NCBI GenBank assembly: GCA_035582835.1
Contig: JAYKAV010002925.1
Coordinates: 411,868-475,867, forward strand
Direction of reading: 5' to 3'
Length of the DNA: 64,000 bases
Source of the DNA: Phoebastria nigripes
Taxonomy: Eukaryota; Chordata; Aves; Procellariiformes; Diomedeidae
Position 1 is the first letter of the stretch, and every line of letters begins with the position of its first letter. Both the position numbers and the translations under genes were made by a program. The notes under the pieces were generated by a model. That model saw nothing but the letters and a program-made list of their open reading frames with translations, was not told where the DNA came from and did not search any database. This document shows, piece after piece, positions 45,201 to 55,726 of this stretch.

Positions 45201-48200
45201 GGTTTCCAGGTCCTCAAGTGCAGACACTCAGTCTGTACACACTGAACAAGTGGCATAACTACTTGGCTATTGAGACAATCTTTGGATCTGTCTGAAAATG
45301 TTTTTGAGCTAAAGCTACTTGATGAATGTGACCCACTCTTGTAAATGGCTGCAACATCATCAGAACAGCTCTTTATGTGCTAAAAATAAAGAAATCACTT
45401 GGCTTTAGTCTCATGTCTTTTGTTCTTTTCTGCCTTCGGCAGTGGAATTGCTTCGGGGCAACGAGCACCACTTCACCTAGCCATGAGACAAAGTGCTCTG
45501 TGTACCTTGTGCTGACACAGATAATAATGTTGTCTTTATAAAATATCCTTTGATAGGGCAGAGAGCTGCACGCTACACAAAAGTGCAGCTCCAGCGGAGA
45601 TGCAAAAGTTGGTTTCCCTTCTAATTGGTGATGGTCTTTGTAAAATCTACCTCATCACTTCCCTCACAGACCACAGGTAAATGTTCAAATGAGTCCTGAA
45701 CAGAGATGAAAGCNACTGTCTTCTGCCTCTGAGTCCCCAAGCTCTCCAGAGGGGATGAGTAATGTTTTTGTTCCAGTAAGATCCTGTGCATATCATCTCT
45801 CATATATTCTGTTCTTTTGTTTCTGCATCATACAGGCAGAGCAAGGAGCAATGAGAGTGGGAGGACAACTTAAATGAATGGTTTGGAGACACTAGTCATC
45901 ACGTCTGAAGTAATGGTAAAATTATCATATTTGCTGCACCAAACTTAAATATTGAGGTCAGGAAAGGATGGCAAACTTCCCTGTTCCTTCCCGTGGTTAG
46001 CTTCTTTCCTATNGGTAGATCTGAGGTGTGTGTGATGAGGCACAGAAAACCATCACAATATAGCAAATCCATCAGCTAAACTAGTGATTTCAGAACATGC
46101 ATTAACCCTTGGTAGCCTGGACACACTACCAGACCTGTTAAANCATTTCTGTTAGAGGCAGTAGTATCTCAAAGGTCTCAGTAAAATTCTGCATAATTGG
46201 TGTCCTGCTTCCCTGTAAGGAAATTACTACATCAGTCAGTATTACTCAAAATCTAGATACAGCAGTATAAACAAGAAACATTTATTTTCCTTAGAATGTA
46301 AACTTTCCAAGTCTATTGTATCTTTTTAGAAAACCTGAAACATCTGGCTAAATTACAAGAACTCATCAGTTTATTGCAAAATGAAAACTGTCTATTAATA
46401 TAAAAGAGAACTCACTCCTGTATGTTTAATAAACTCTTGTCATAGGCAATGAAAGTCAGTGGAAAAAACCAAATCTGATACATGGAAAAGAAAAAACCTT
46501 GGCAAACTCCAAGATAAGCCAGGCTAGNTGTATGTGTATAAACACATTAGGTTATTTTTTCTGTTTGCCTCAGAGTATAAATATTATAATAGGGCATGAT
46601 TTGTTCTCCCAACCTTTGTCTGCAGCTAAGAAGATAGAAGCTCTGTATCTACTATGGCAACAGAAAGCTGTGTTTGTACTGGATAATTTCCATGAAAACN
46701 CCTGCTGTTGCCTCCACAGGTTCAAGCCCAGTGTGTGAAAAGGCCATTGGCTAATTGTAGCCCTGTCGTGTCTTGTTCTGCTCAGAGCAAAGCTGGTCCG
46801 TGTGTGATGCAGTGGTTTGAACCCTGGCAGCTGCTGTCATCTGATGTGTGAGAGCTCCTGCCATTGCTGCGGGAAATTGTAGAGTTTTCTTGAGGAAAAT
46901 TTGCTTCTTGTAATGTTTTTCAAAATAAGTTTCAAAAATAGTCTTGCACTGCTAAGGGCCACATTTTGATCATCTTTAGTCTCATTTAATCCAGTGAAGT
47001 AAATAGTCCCCATATTCCTAAGCAGTTTATTAATTAAATGATAGATAGCCACATGAGCAAGTTAGACGTGAGCCTTACCTGCTCCTGTCTCTCCATCCTC
47101 CTTCTGCCTGGTTCCAGTCCCACAAATGTGAACTTCCTAGAAACTTCTCCATATTGCATAATCTATTCCTTCATCTGGTGCTTTCAGAAACTTGATCCAA
47201 ACCTAAAAGCAAGAAGTGAAGATTTTCCTGTTATTTAAACACCAGAACTCTCTTTCTCCCATTGTGGTTCCCTTTCATTCCCTATATTTTCCTTTTTGAC
47301 AAGTGGACAAAGCAGTTTCATTGCTTTTGTATTATTTAATACATTCATTCATGGAAATACTGCAATATTTATAAGATATATAAAAAACCGCTGTCATGGA
47401 AAAGACAAATGGTCCTTGTGACTTTCTTGAATTTGGAAAAGGATTGTTTCGGGCAAGTGAATGTCTTTGTTCAAGGCTTTCCTTAGGGAAAAAAAGAAAT
47501 TACAAAAAGGTATCATAAATTCTGCCTCTCCTTTAGGCTTAGGCACTAGAGTTAGCCCTTCTCCTTAATTAGGTTTGCCATCCAGGATCTTTGTCTTTCA
47601 GAGAGATGCTACAACTGGAAGAATCGAATTTAACTTAATTTTTAATTTTAAGAAATGATGGCGATAGATAGTACATTTCCTACCTCATATGTTGCCTATC
47701 TTCTAGTTACAGCTCTCACCCAGGAAACTGAAGGCACTGACCCACTAGCCTTAGACTATACCTACAGAGGTGTTACCTTATGACCAGATTTAGCCTGGTT
47801 TGACCTGGGGACACTCTTCCTTCTCTCCTCTTGTTTGCCTTCCCCACTCCCTGAGTGCTGAATTTGTGCTCCTGTGCAGAAACAATTTGTGATTCCTGAA
47901 GAGCAAAAGAGAGATTTCAATAGTTAGAAAAGCCAGTTAGGAGAAGTAAATCCTTGGGTTTTGTCTTGGCTTCTGGTATTGCTTCTGTAGTTCACTGACT
48001 GCAAAATATGTAGATCAGCCTGAGAAAAAAAAAGAGACTACATTTTTCAGTTTGAATTTCATCTTAGTCTTGTACCTAATGTACTTTCATTCAGGGGCTT
48101 GAAGAGAAATTTTGTTCGGGTTAATCTGAGCAGAAGCAAAAAATTGGTTCTCTTCTTTTAGCTCTCCCCTGATATCATTAAACATATATATTCCCTGCTC

Positions 48201-49042
48201 CGCCAGCCCACAGCTTCAACAGAAAGGCTGGAAAGACAATACTAGAGCAGAGACATGAGAGCATTTTACAAGGAGATTGTTTTGACCTAATTTAGGCTGA
48301 AAAATATATTAAATGCATGCCTACCACATATTAAGCAGCCTTTAAGCTAGTCAACAGTTGGGTGCCATCACCCTTGCTTAGTGGGGAACTCAGAAGCCAT
48401 GGAAGAGGGCAGAGTGAGCTGAAAGGCTGTTCCTAATGGCAACAAAAGAGGGGAAATTTGTTAAAGCAAGCGTAGCTGAGACTCTGGGGATCAAAACATA
48501 ATTTTTTTATGTCATTCTTTTGTTGCTTGTGGGGTTTTTCTGCTTTAGGAACTGTGAGGCGATGGATAAGGTGAATGGGACAGAAATACTGACTTTATGA
48601 CAGTTCTTGTCTGAGAGGTGATTTGCTGAGAATTATCACAGAAAGCTGTACAGGATATTTTTCTAAGGGTGCAAATAGTAGCAGGTATACCCATACTCAG
48701 AAGTTGCAAGTTGTTGCTCTGAAGCTGCGTAAGTGTAAGATTAAAAAAAAAGTACTTTTGATAAGAATAGTAGAGTTCAGGTTGGCTTTCTCAGAAAGTG
48801 AGAGGCANTTGTCACATGTATTGCCTTAAACCAGTAACCATGATTAAAAATAGAAGACACAGCAGCAATATGTGCTGGCAGCTGGAAAAGGGACTAGATA
48901 GGTCATACAGAATGTGCTGTAAAGTCACAAGCTTTGGTAAGTAAAGGTTTGGTAAAGTCCGTACCACCATGTCTTTTACTGGTAAGTCCAAGTTGGCTAG
49001 ATTTTGCTGTGTAGATAACCTGAAGCAATTAAAAGACTAGAA
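39219..49042. other. Unique AT-rich non-coding DNA
   Basis: Almost 10 kb without a supported gene. A 28-base stretch at 42626-42653 resembles the core of an ancient amniote MIR-like SINE. Sequence at about 43790-44070 is rich in AAAATG and TTTTGAA text and could be a decayed old repeat, but I cannot align it. A splice-bounded interval at 43601-43664 is listed as a finding. ORFs are 60-90 codons with no domains. Confidence 0.5.
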
Positions 49043-49560
49043 TTTGGAAAGACCTTGAAATATCGTATAGCCCATCAGTCCTTTTCCACAGCAGGCTCGA
49101 TGACTTCAACATCATTCTTGTCAGACGTTTCTTGGGTCTTGAAGACACCTCTAGGAAGTGCAGTGACTTACTTCAGCTCCCAACTGTCCCTACTTTTTCT
49201 CTGATGTTTAATACCAGTCTGCTGTGTTGCAATTTCAGACCAGTACCTCTTCTTCTGTGCAAGATGAATATGGAGAACAAATTGCTCTATTCTTCTTTGG
49301 AACAGCCTTTTATGTATTTTAAGTTTTTTTGAAGTATTCATGCATTTGAAGCCAGTCAGATTTTTATTGCTGTAATAAATAACCCCAACTCTCTCATTCT
49401 TTCCTATTTTTCTAGACTTTGATTTCTACTGTTGCACTTCTCTGGACTCTCCTGTTTATTCACATTTTTATTGAAAGTGTGGTGCCCAAAATTTGTCACT
49501 TTTCTGGTCTTGTCTTATTAACATTGAGCAAGGCAAAAAGGTTATTTAATCTCTCTTTCA
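49043..49560 (-). mobile_element. Ancient diverged CR1, minus strand
   Basis: Landmarks of the reverse-complemented CR1 3' region appear in the right order. GGTCTTGAAGACACCTCTAG is followed by TTTCTCTGATGTTTAATACC, then ATGGAGAACAAATTGCTC, GCCTTTTATGTATTTTAAG, ATAACCCCAACTCTCTCATT, CTTCTCTGGACTCTCCTG and TTGAAAGTGTGGTGCCCAAA. All coding frames are broken by many small indels, and divergence is far above that of the younger copies. It is a deep-age CR1 subfamily, present long before the copies at 1, 4017 and 20861. The right limit is approximate. Confidence 0.85.
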
Positions 49561-52500
49561 CAGTAAAAAAAAATTGTCAGTGTAAAACTGAAAGGGCAAT
49601 ATTTAAGAAAGTATTCAGTGGAACCTAACACTTAAATTAATCTGTTGTATTTATTTACTTCCTAAGAATGGAAACCTGATTAAATGTATCATTTTCCCCA
49701 TTGTGCTAAGGCAGGCATTTATCTCCAAACATTACTAAATTCTGTAACTTATTTTGCTATAAATTAGTTATGAGAGAATGGAATAAGCTTTTTGTCCAAA
49801 TAACTCTAAACAATTTATCTTGTTCAGCATATTCTAAGTATTCAAAGCAAGTTGTAATTGTGACTATTGCTCTCAGAAAAGATTAACAGTGGACTAATAC
49901 AATGAGAAAATTGCATGTTGACTCTAAACAAGGCATATTTATGTGTTTCNTTTGAAAGGATAACAGGCTTTATAGCTCCAGTTTATAATGTTATGGTTGA
50001 AAATTTGAAATTTGCTGAAGTTGTCTACTTTTATGAAGCTGGACACCCGAATTTGATTACCTGAATTTTTCTTTTTCATATTGAATATACTAGAAAATTA
50101 CTAATGTGATTTGTTACCATCACATATTAAGCAAAAAGGAAACAAATTATTGCTCAAGGTAAGAAAACATAACTGCTGCTTTCATGTGAAGTGGACCAAC
50201 TACTGTTGAATTTCCACACTTGCCTGATTTTAAAAACAAACAAGTTCCAAAACAGTATAGTGAAAATCTAACAATTAGTCCAAGTACAAGGCATTGTGTC
50301 TTAGCAACTAATAATGAGGTGGCAAACTCCTTTAATTCTGTCCATAATAAAGCACAGGACCAGCAGGAACTGTTACAGGTAACACTAAGCTTTCCATTTA
50401 ATAGACTAGATAAGAGAGCAGTGATGTAGTGTTTAGTTTCTCTGTAGCAGGATTGCTTTGACTCCTCTCTGACACCTGTGGGATTAGGTAGCTATTCTGT
50501 TAAAAAAAGTAATAAATCAATCAAGATTCAGGCATTGGCGAAGGCCCAAATTAATACATCCTTAGTGGCGTAATATATAAATAAAAACTATGCATGCATA
50601 TAAAGCTGTACTCTTTATGTACGTATATAACTTCAGAAGTTTATACTTATCAATGCATAGCGCACTAAGCAGAGATAAAATGGTGAAATAATCTTTGAAG
50701 CAGAATGATGGGGTTCTTACATGACTGAATGCAGGTTCTTCCCGCAACCAGCTCTTTGGTTTAAATGCAAAATCGCTGAAGTCTGAGGAGTATGGTAGCC
50801 TCATAGTCTCAGAGTGGGAGATCCTTTCTCTGGTGAGGATTTGTTTTAAGGGAATTGCTTCACAGGTCTGTTCTATCGCATGGCCTCAAAACCAGACTAA
50901 ACTCAGGAAAGAGAGTTGGCAAACTCCAGAAGATGTAGCCAGGGTTGAAGGATCACCTCAGTTGGCTTTGTTGCTGAAGAAAATGTGATGTGGAGCTGTA
51001 TCCTGCCATGAACGTTCCTCAGGAAGGAGGACAGAGGCCACTGTGCCAACTGAAAAGGGTTCAGAGTGGGATGTAATTTATTATTTTCTCAGAGATTAAG
51101 TGCAAATCTCAGGATATTATAGCATGGAGGAACACATTTTGAGAAAGAGAGGAAAGAAGGGCCACCATAGTCAAAATGGGATTTACTGCAGGAATAAGAC
51201 GGGTAAGACATATCAAATGATTAAGCTATGACTTGCACTGTGCCATTGGCTTTCCTGGCTAAAGGAACTGATTTCAACCTACAATATCTTATCCTGGAAA
51301 CACTGATATACGCAACCACTAGTAATCACATGTAGCCCAGAATCCATTGTGGCATTTGTGGATAAAGGTTGTGTGCAGGAATAAGTGTGGGTAAGTTTGT
51401 GAGTATATGAAATCTCTAGCAAGTTCAGCTGAGAGAGTCGNTCCTTAGCTGGGGATCCAGCTAACGCCTCTTAGTTTAAATCAGGCAGAAAAGAAATGTA
51501 AGCATCAATCACTCGTGNCCCAGGTAAGTGCTCTGGTTGTTCNGGAGTGAACTTCTCTTCAGTGATATTCTCTCCAGGTGAAAGTCTTCCTTTGCCTCAG
51601 ATTGAGAAATCTTGTCCATTAACAGAAGAAATTTCATGTTTGATGCATCAGCATTTTCTGACTTAACGTTTTATTGAAAAGTTCTTAATCAGGCCTAAAC
51701 AGTCTTCCATTTCTCTAACCCGATTACATGCTCAGCTCCCAACTCTGTAAGCCTGCGGTCTACTTGTGCCCGTTCATATCAGAGTAGACCAATTGAAGTC
51801 AGCGGAAATTTGGCTTAAAATTATTCATGATTTATAATGTTTGCAGTGCTTGCAATAAGAGAAAAAAAAGAGGATAAGATAATGCACTAATCTAAAACTC
51901 ATATATGTGCATAATTTAGATGGGTACTCTTTTGTTGAAGATAAATGAATGATAAATAACAGTTTAAAGCCCTTAGAGGACTTAATTTTTTAATCTGTTT
52001 TCCTTCTGCTCAATCAAGCATCATGCTCCCTTGTATCAAATAGCAGATACAATTAAAAAGCCTTGGTAACCAGATGATAGAGGAACAAGGAAACACCATT
52101 TCATGTGAAACAATAGGAGCTGTCTNCATGGGTGATATAATATGGCTACAGGATTTCTGTACTGAAACCACCTTTGGAATCTGTACTGCCAATTCTTAAC
52201 ACAGCAGCAGTAATTTAATGCTAATTGAATTATTTTNCATATTACCTATTTACTTATTTGTCTTTACAAATAAATACATTAGGAGTATAGCATCAAGAAG
52301 GAAATAAAGGAAGAATATGTAGAAAAAGTTAAATGGAAATAAATAATAAATTTTATAACCTAAAGTTATGTTTTCCTCTCTCACCCAGCAAGTGTTTTCT
52401 CGCAAGAAAAGCCTCAGCCAATTTTCAGCCCCCTGGAAGCTCAGCCTGCTCCAGCTCTGCCATACATCCAGCAGGCAAGAGTTCCCTGCATCTTTGGATG

Positions 52501-54102
52501 ATATTTGCTGGTGCTTATACAACTTTACGTGGACTCACTGCTCCAAAAGGATGGAGTCAACTTTTTATGTTTCATGTGAAATCATTTATAACTCCAGAAA
52601 GAGCTAAACAAGGTGAAGTTCTATTTCAGCAAGGTCTTTGATTAGGCTTCAGTTATAAGACTGTAAATGAGGGCTCGAGAAGAACAGCATATGAATGTGT
52701 CTACCATCAATATTTAACAATAAGTACCTTTCTAATACTCAGAATAACTTAGCTAAGATCCTCAGTGCTTGTCTTACCATTAGAGGTAGGAATTTAACCC
52801 AAACAGCAGNCCCTATTTTCTGAATGCTGGCTTCAGATTGTCTTGTCTTTTGCCCTGCTTTCCTTGAAAATGGGGTGCANAAACAACATTTTGTTTCTTC
52901 TTGTATTCATAACATTTTCTGGAGTACTCACTCCTTCCTCAAACTCACCTTATTGGTAGGATATCCTTCGCATTTCAACTTTAGCCAGTTCCTCTAGCTT
53001 CAGATATAGCGTCATACAAAGAGTAAAATCTTCCTTTTACATTTCACACATCACATATCACAAAAAAAGCGAGTGCTGGACAACAGTTCTGCTAAGCAAA
53101 TGGCATGTTGCTAGCTTTTGATCAGGACCACATGACGCATTAACTANACACAATATAGGCTGAATAAGTAGGCACTTAGAGCAAGCCACCTTCCCTCAAA
53201 CTATCAGTTTGCTGGATTGTTTTTGTTTTCCAATGTTTTCATGCTTGCAGCAGGGCAGGTGGTCACAGTTTGACATTTGTAATCTAGAGGTTATCAGAGC
53301 CTCACCTCAGCCCTTGGTCAGCTCCTGTGTGAGCTGCTGTTTACTGCTGCCACTGACTGATAGTAGTGAATAATTAGGTCACCCATGCATTTAAGCCAGG
53401 AGTATGACTAGGCACCTTGCTGAACCAAGGACCTGCGTAGACCTGCTCTCTGAAGACAGGGTTCTCCTGTAAGGTAATAATATTAATGGACCATCTGCAA
53501 ATTATTGAGATAAAAGCATTATTTCCACAGTGGAGGAGATGGAGGAAACTTCCTTTGTTTCTAGCACTGGCAGAGCACCAGCCTCTGGACGCTATTTATA
53601 TCACAATGAGCCAGAAACAGGAGTAGCTTCTCTCCCAGCTTCTTCGTTTCTGATTCCTCTCTCACATATCTGCAGCAGCACAGAAGCTTTGAGGAGAAAT
53701 AGAAGAAGAGAGTGTTTAATACCTAGTCTTCTAAAAATGATGGACAAAGAGAATTACATGTGGTCCCTGGTGAGATCGTTAATGGCTGTCTGATGGAACA
53801 TCTCAGGATCATATGAAACCGAGTAACTTTAATTGTCCTCTCAGGATGGACTTTTTACCTCTTCCACAAAAATTTTGAACTTTGATATTTAGCTTTTATA
53901 AAGAAAGAATGTATTTTACTTTTATTTAAACGCATTTAATACAAAGCTGCTTCTAAAAATGTTTTTAATAATCCCCTTAAAAATTTTGCCTTCAGCTGTC
54001 TGTGACATTGGAAATTGAAAGTATTTTCTTTAGTGTGCCTTTTTTTAATTTGGAAAATAGTTTGAGAATATGCCTACTATTTTTTTCAGAACTTTTTTTT
54101 AC
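49561..54102. other. Unique AT-rich non-coding DNA
   Basis: No gene or recognised repeat. Strong donor-like CCCAG|GTAAGTG occurs at 51523/51524, but the only acceptor upstream (CTCTTAG at 51474) has a weak pyrimidine tract. The interval 52333-52641 is open for 102 codons without a recognisable domain. Confidence 0.5.
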
Positions 54103-54107
54103 CTGAG
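54103..54107. repeat. Target-site duplication, left copy (CTGAG)
   Basis: CTGAG immediately precedes the LTR and recurs at 54700-54704 after it. Confidence 0.9.
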
Positions 54108-54699
54108 TGTCCTGGTTAACCCCAGCTGGCAACTAAGTCCNACACAGCCACTTGCTCACTCCCCCCTGGTGGGATGGGGGAGAGAATTGGANGAGTAAAA
54201 GCAAGAAAACTCGTGGGTTGAGGTAAAGACAGTTTAATGGGTAAAGCAAAAGCCATGCGTGCAAGCAAAGCAAAACAAGGAATTCATTCACTGCTTCCCA
54301 TCGGCAGGCAGGTGTTCAGCCATCTCCAGGAAAGCAGGGCTCCATCACACATAACGGTGACTTGGTAGACAAANGCCATCACTCCGAGAGTCCCCCCTTC
54401 CTTCTTCTTCCCACAGTTTTATATGCTAAGCATGACGTCACATGGTATGGAATATCCCTTTGGTCAGTTGGGGTCAGCTGTCCCAGCTGTGTCCCCTCCC
54501 AGCTTCTTGTGCACCCCCAGCCTACTNGCTGGTGGGGTGGGGTGAGAAGCACAAAAGGCCTTGGCTCTGTGTAAGCACTGCTCAGCAATAATGAAAACAT
54601 CCCTGTGTTATCAACACTGTTTTCGGCACAAATCCAAAACATAGCCCCATACTAGCTACTATGAAGAAAATTAACTTTATCCCAGCCCAAACCAGCACA
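54108..54699 (-). mobile_element. Solo LTR of the same endogenous retrovirus family
   Basis: The 592-base LTR begins TGTCCTGGTT and ends AACCAGCACA, and is flanked by a perfect 5-base duplication CTGAG at 54103-54107 and 54700-54704. As in the copy at 31423-31999 it is in minus orientation. The CRE TGACGTCA lies at 54433-54440, a TATA-like ATATAAAA at 54417-54424 and ATTAAA at 54233-54238. It is 15 bases longer than the other copy, and its U3 portion near 54515-54565 carries GC-rich text around CCCCAGCCTACTNGCTGGTG that is absent there. Different target duplications show two independent insertions. No internal region remains. Confidence 0.93.
54417..54440 (-). promoter_or_regulatory. LTR U3 core promoter: CRE plus TATA-like box
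   Basis: TGACGTCA (54440-54433 on the minus strand) is followed 8 bases downstream by ATATAAAA (54424-54417). It has the same layout as the LTR at 31423-31999, with a slightly altered TATA box. Confidence 0.65.
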
Positions 54700-54704
54700 C
54701 TGAG
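54700..54704. repeat. Target-site duplication, right copy (CTGAG)
   Basis: Second copy of the duplication bounding the LTR at 54108-54699. Confidence 0.9.
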
Positions 54705-55235
54705 CAAAACTGCTGTTCATTGAAATAGAGCTTATTATCATGACAATGCTTCTGCAAATCTGTAGTCCCTATTATTATGGGAAATTGCCATCAGGAAACT
54801 GAAAGTATTCAGTACAGATTTCTGGAGATCATAGGCTTGCAAAATGAATCTAGTACTATCTATGCACTTTTGTCTGAAATATGTGACAGCGTTTCTCATA
54901 AACAAAGCTAATCTTGCTGATTCATTTAGTCCTTTTAATATATCTTATTTATCCAGGAGTACATCACAAATCCCACATTACTGTGCAACTGCAATATGTG
55001 AGCATATCTGGGCTTGTGCATTTTTATGATTCTGCCTTTNTATTCATTGAATCCATATGAAATAAAATAAACCAATATGAAGAAGGATAAGGAATCTGGT
55101 TGAGGATTAGCTGGCTTTTATTAGACACAAGATGAATGGTAAGTTTTCTGTTCCCTAGTCAGAGGAGTGTAATTTTAAGCTTAGGTTTCTGGTGCAAATG
55201 TGTAATATTAGTTTTTCTTCAGCAATAGAGAAAAC
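54705..55235. other. Unique non-coding DNA
   Basis: I see nothing beyond short chance ORFs between the LTR and the repeat cluster at 55236. Confidence 0.5.
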
Positions 55236-55309
55236 TTTCTTCAACTTGGAGAATTTTCTTGAAAATTGAAAAATTTGAACAACTTGAAAATTTTCTTCAA
55301 CTTGGAGAA
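55236..55309. repeat. 18-base direct repeat spanning the CR1 5' junction
   Basis: TTTCTTCAACTTGGAGAA occurs at 55236-55253 and again at 55292-55309. The second copy's final bases (GGAGAA) are also the first bases of the CR1 that follows. Between the copies are further partial units (TTTTCTTGAAAATT, ACAACTTGAAAATTTTCTTC). Confidence 0.9.
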
Positions 55310-55726
55310 CAAGTCTTACGAGGAGCGGCTGAGGGAACTGGGACTGTTTAGTCTGGAGAAGAGAAGGCTGAGGGGAGACCTTATCGNNCTCTACAACTAC
55401 CTGAAAGGAGGTTGCAGCGAGGTGGGTGTTGGGTCTCTTCTCCCAAGCAACTAGCAATAGGACGAGAGGAAATGGCCTCAAGTTGCCCCAGGGGAGGTTT
55501 AGATTGGACATTANGAAAAATTTCTTTCCTGAAAGAGTGGTTAAGCATTGGAACAGGCTGCCCAGGGAAGTGGTTGAGTCACCATCCCTGGAAGTAATTA
55601 AAAGACGTGTAGATGAGGCACTTAGGGACATGGTTTAGTGGGCATGGTGGTGTTGGGTTGACGGTTGGACTCGATGATCTTAGACGTCTTTTCCAACCTT
55701 AATGATTCTATGATTCTATGATTCTA
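55304..55726 (+). mobile_element. CR1 LINE, 3' end, plus strand
   Basis: The CR1 begins at GGAGAACAAGTCTTACGAGG in the ORF2 C-terminal region and ends with three ATTCTATG-type units at 55704-55726. It is the same subfamily as the minus-strand copy at 4017-5145, sharing the AGATGAGGCACTTAGGGACA 3' region in the opposite orientation. The ORF2 remnant is split between overlapping frames at 55266-55454 and 55426-55638. The first carries [19 protein letters not shown] and [15 protein letters not shown], the second [18 protein letters not shown], then [17 protein letters not shown] frameshift near 55430 separates them, and Ns at 55387-55388 and 55513 add uncertainty. The 5' junction is unusual (see findings). 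Confidence 0.94.

Noticed and set aside
45425..45445. Small hairpin CTGCCTTCGGCAG as an RNA gene
   Set aside because: The stem is only four to five pairs with no extended structure, so it is expected by chance.
51475..51523. Exon ending at CCCAG|GTAAGTG
   Set aside because: The donor is good, but the acceptor has a poor pyrimidine tract. A few such donors are expected by chance in 64 kb.
54379..54642. 87-codon minus ORF in the LTR
   Set aside because: It spans LTR U3/R sequence. LTRs of this type do not encode protein there, and the other LTR copy does not keep the same frame.
31423..54699. The two LTRs as the ends of one 23 kb provirus
   Set aside because: Each LTR has its own different target duplication on both sides, and no retroviral internal sequence is seen between them.
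55155..55631. 158-codon minus-strand ORF
   Set aside because: It is antisense to the CR1 at 55304-55726 and continues into unrelated flank, with no independent support.
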